Of a DNA stretch of 6,052 nucleotides, positions 5,122-6,052 are shown piece after piece (the stretch's first letter is position 1; each line of letters starts with the position of its first letter). The notes under the pieces were generated by a model, which ran no database searches, was not told the DNA's origin, and worked only from the letters and a program-made list of their open reading frames with translations. A program made the position numbers and the translations under genes. Source of the stretch: Rikenellaceae bacterium. GTDB lineage: Bacteria > Bacteroidota > Bacteroidia > Bacteroidales > Rikenellaceae. The stretch is taken from positions 1 to 6,052 of the forward strand of contig JAJBVQ010000258.1 in the NCBI GenBank assembly GCA_020859745.1, written 5' to 3'.

Positions 5122-6052
5122 ATGAAAACGATTTTCCGCAATTTTATAAATACCCTGCGCCGGTTCAAGATGGCATCGGCGCTCAATATCCTGGGGCTTT
5201 CGGTGGCGTTCGCCGCCTTCGTCCTGATCCTGATGCAAGTCAGGTATGAATTCTCATACGATAAGTTCCACCCGAACGCCGACCGCATCTACCGGGCCGA
5301 GCTGAATGTCACCGAGGGGGTGCTGCCTATCGTGCCCCGGCCGATGGGCTCGGAGTTCGGGTCTATGTCGGCCGCCATCGAGGACTATGTGCTGATCCGG
5401 CCCCCCTTTATCGAGTCTTATGTCACGGTGGAGCGGAACGGGGCCAAAACCGGTTTCGTGCAGCCGGTGCCGCAAGCCGAAGCCTCGTTCGGGAAGATCT
5501 TCTCCCTGCCGATGATCGAAGGGGAGGCCGACGCCCTGAAAGAGCCGACCAAGGCGCTGCTTCCGGCTTCGCTGGCCCGGACTTTTTTCGGGCAGCAAAC
5601 CGGCGTGTTAGGTCGTAAAGTGACTGTGAACGGAACCGATTACGAGGTGGGCGGCGTTTACCGCGACTTCCCGGCCAACTCGCAATTCAAGAATACCCTC
5701 TACCTGCCTTTGGCGGACAGGCAGAACGAGGGCGAGTGGGGGTCGTGCAACTACCAGATGTACGTGTTGCTCCACAAGGGGGCCGATCCGAAACAGGTGG
5801 AGGCGGACTGGAGCCGCTTCGATCTCGGCTCCAAGATGCAGTGGTCGGCCGACCCGAAAGCCGGGATCACCCTCTTGTCGGACGTATATTATGACCAGCG
5901 GCCGGGTCTGGGCGATTCGATGACCGAGCACGGCAAACGGGCGACGACCGATATTCTTTTGGCTATCGCCTTGCTGGTGATCGGCATCGCCGCCGTGAAC
6001 TTCGTGAACTTCTCGACCTCGCTGACCCCGCTGCGTATCAAGAGCATCAACA
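5122..6052 (+). CDS. ABC transporter permease, MacB/FtsX type, N-terminal part cut by window edge
   Basis: The first 310 residues of an inner-membrane permease; the frame is still open at the window end. The protein starts MKTIFRNFINTLRRFKMASA, followed by a first membrane helix (about 20-40, LNILGLSVAFAAFVLILMQV). The large periplasmic MacB-type domain follows (about 41-275), with the family opening YEFSYDKFHPNADRIYR. A second helix (about 277-297, DILLAIALLVIGIAAVNFVNF) leads into NFSTSLTPLRIKSIN, the start of the FtsX domain typical of Bacteroidetes permeases. Such proteins move no substrate through the membrane themselves; in MacB they couple cytoplasmic ATP hydrolysis to a periplasmic movement that pushes substrate into the adaptor and TolC channel. 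No ATPase domain is seen in the visible part, so a separate ATPase gene is expected downstream. The start ATG at 5122 lies 29 bp after the terminator T tract; no Shine-Dalgarno is visible. Confidence 0.92.
   Translation, partial: MKTIFRNFINTLRRFKMASALNILGLSVAFAAFVLILMQVRYEFSYDKFHPNADRIYRAELNVTEGVLPIVPRPMGSEFGSMSAAIEDYVLIRPPFIESYVTVERNGAKTGFVQPVPQAEASFGKIFSLPMIEGEADALKEPTKALLPASLARTFFGQQTGVLGRKVTVNGTDYEVGGVYRDFPANSQFKNTLYLPLADRQNEGEWGSCNYQMYVLLHKGADPKQVEADWSRFDLGSKMQWSADPKAGITLLSDVYYDQRPGLGDSMTEHGKRATTDILLAIALLVIGIAAVNFVNFSTSLTPLRIKSIN

Overview
The window looks like chromosomal DNA of a GC-rich member of the Bacteroidales. An Alistipes- or Rikenellaceae-like gut bacterium is my best guess, but that is inference. 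The signs are protein families with Bacteroidetes-style sequence, A-rich gene starts without Shine-Dalgarno motifs, and a Bacteroides-type -7 box (TAnnTTTG). Coding density is high and no phage, transposon, tRNA, rRNA or CRISPR signal is visible.

Layout. The minus strand carries a two-component pair: an NtrC/AtoC-type response regulator (605-1975) followed 33 bp later by its membrane-bound PAS histidine kinase (571 down to 1, cut by the window edge). Divergent from it, the plus strand carries an efflux cluster: a TolC-family outer-membrane factor (2185-3525), a HlyD/MacA-type periplasmic adaptor (3708-4958), and a MacB/FtsX-type ABC permease (5122 to the window end, cut). The three non-coding gaps (1976-2184, 3526-3707, 4959-5121) are all structured.

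Main observation. The gaps before the TolC and adaptor genes carry the same promoter module with almost the same spacing. Each has two tandem 17-bp sites TGTC-N9-GAC(A/G), 21 or 22 bp apart. Next comes an IHF-consensus-like 13-mer; the two copies share 12 bases but lie in opposite orientation. Then comes a sigma-54 type -24/-12 promoter, then a leader of about 42 nt. The first pair of sites also abuts the presumed promoter of the response regulator. The simplest reading is that the neighbouring sigma-54 activator binds these sites, switches on the TolC and adaptor genes separately, and may control its own synthesis. The permease gene lacks this module and is separated from the adaptor gene by a strong intrinsic terminator within a series of four hairpins.

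How it works together (inference). The kinase, which has almost no periplasmic domain, would sense a membrane or cytoplasmic signal and phosphorylate the regulator at Asp55. The regulator would then drive production of an envelope-spanning ABC efflux machine. No ABC ATPase gene is in the window; it would be expected downstream.
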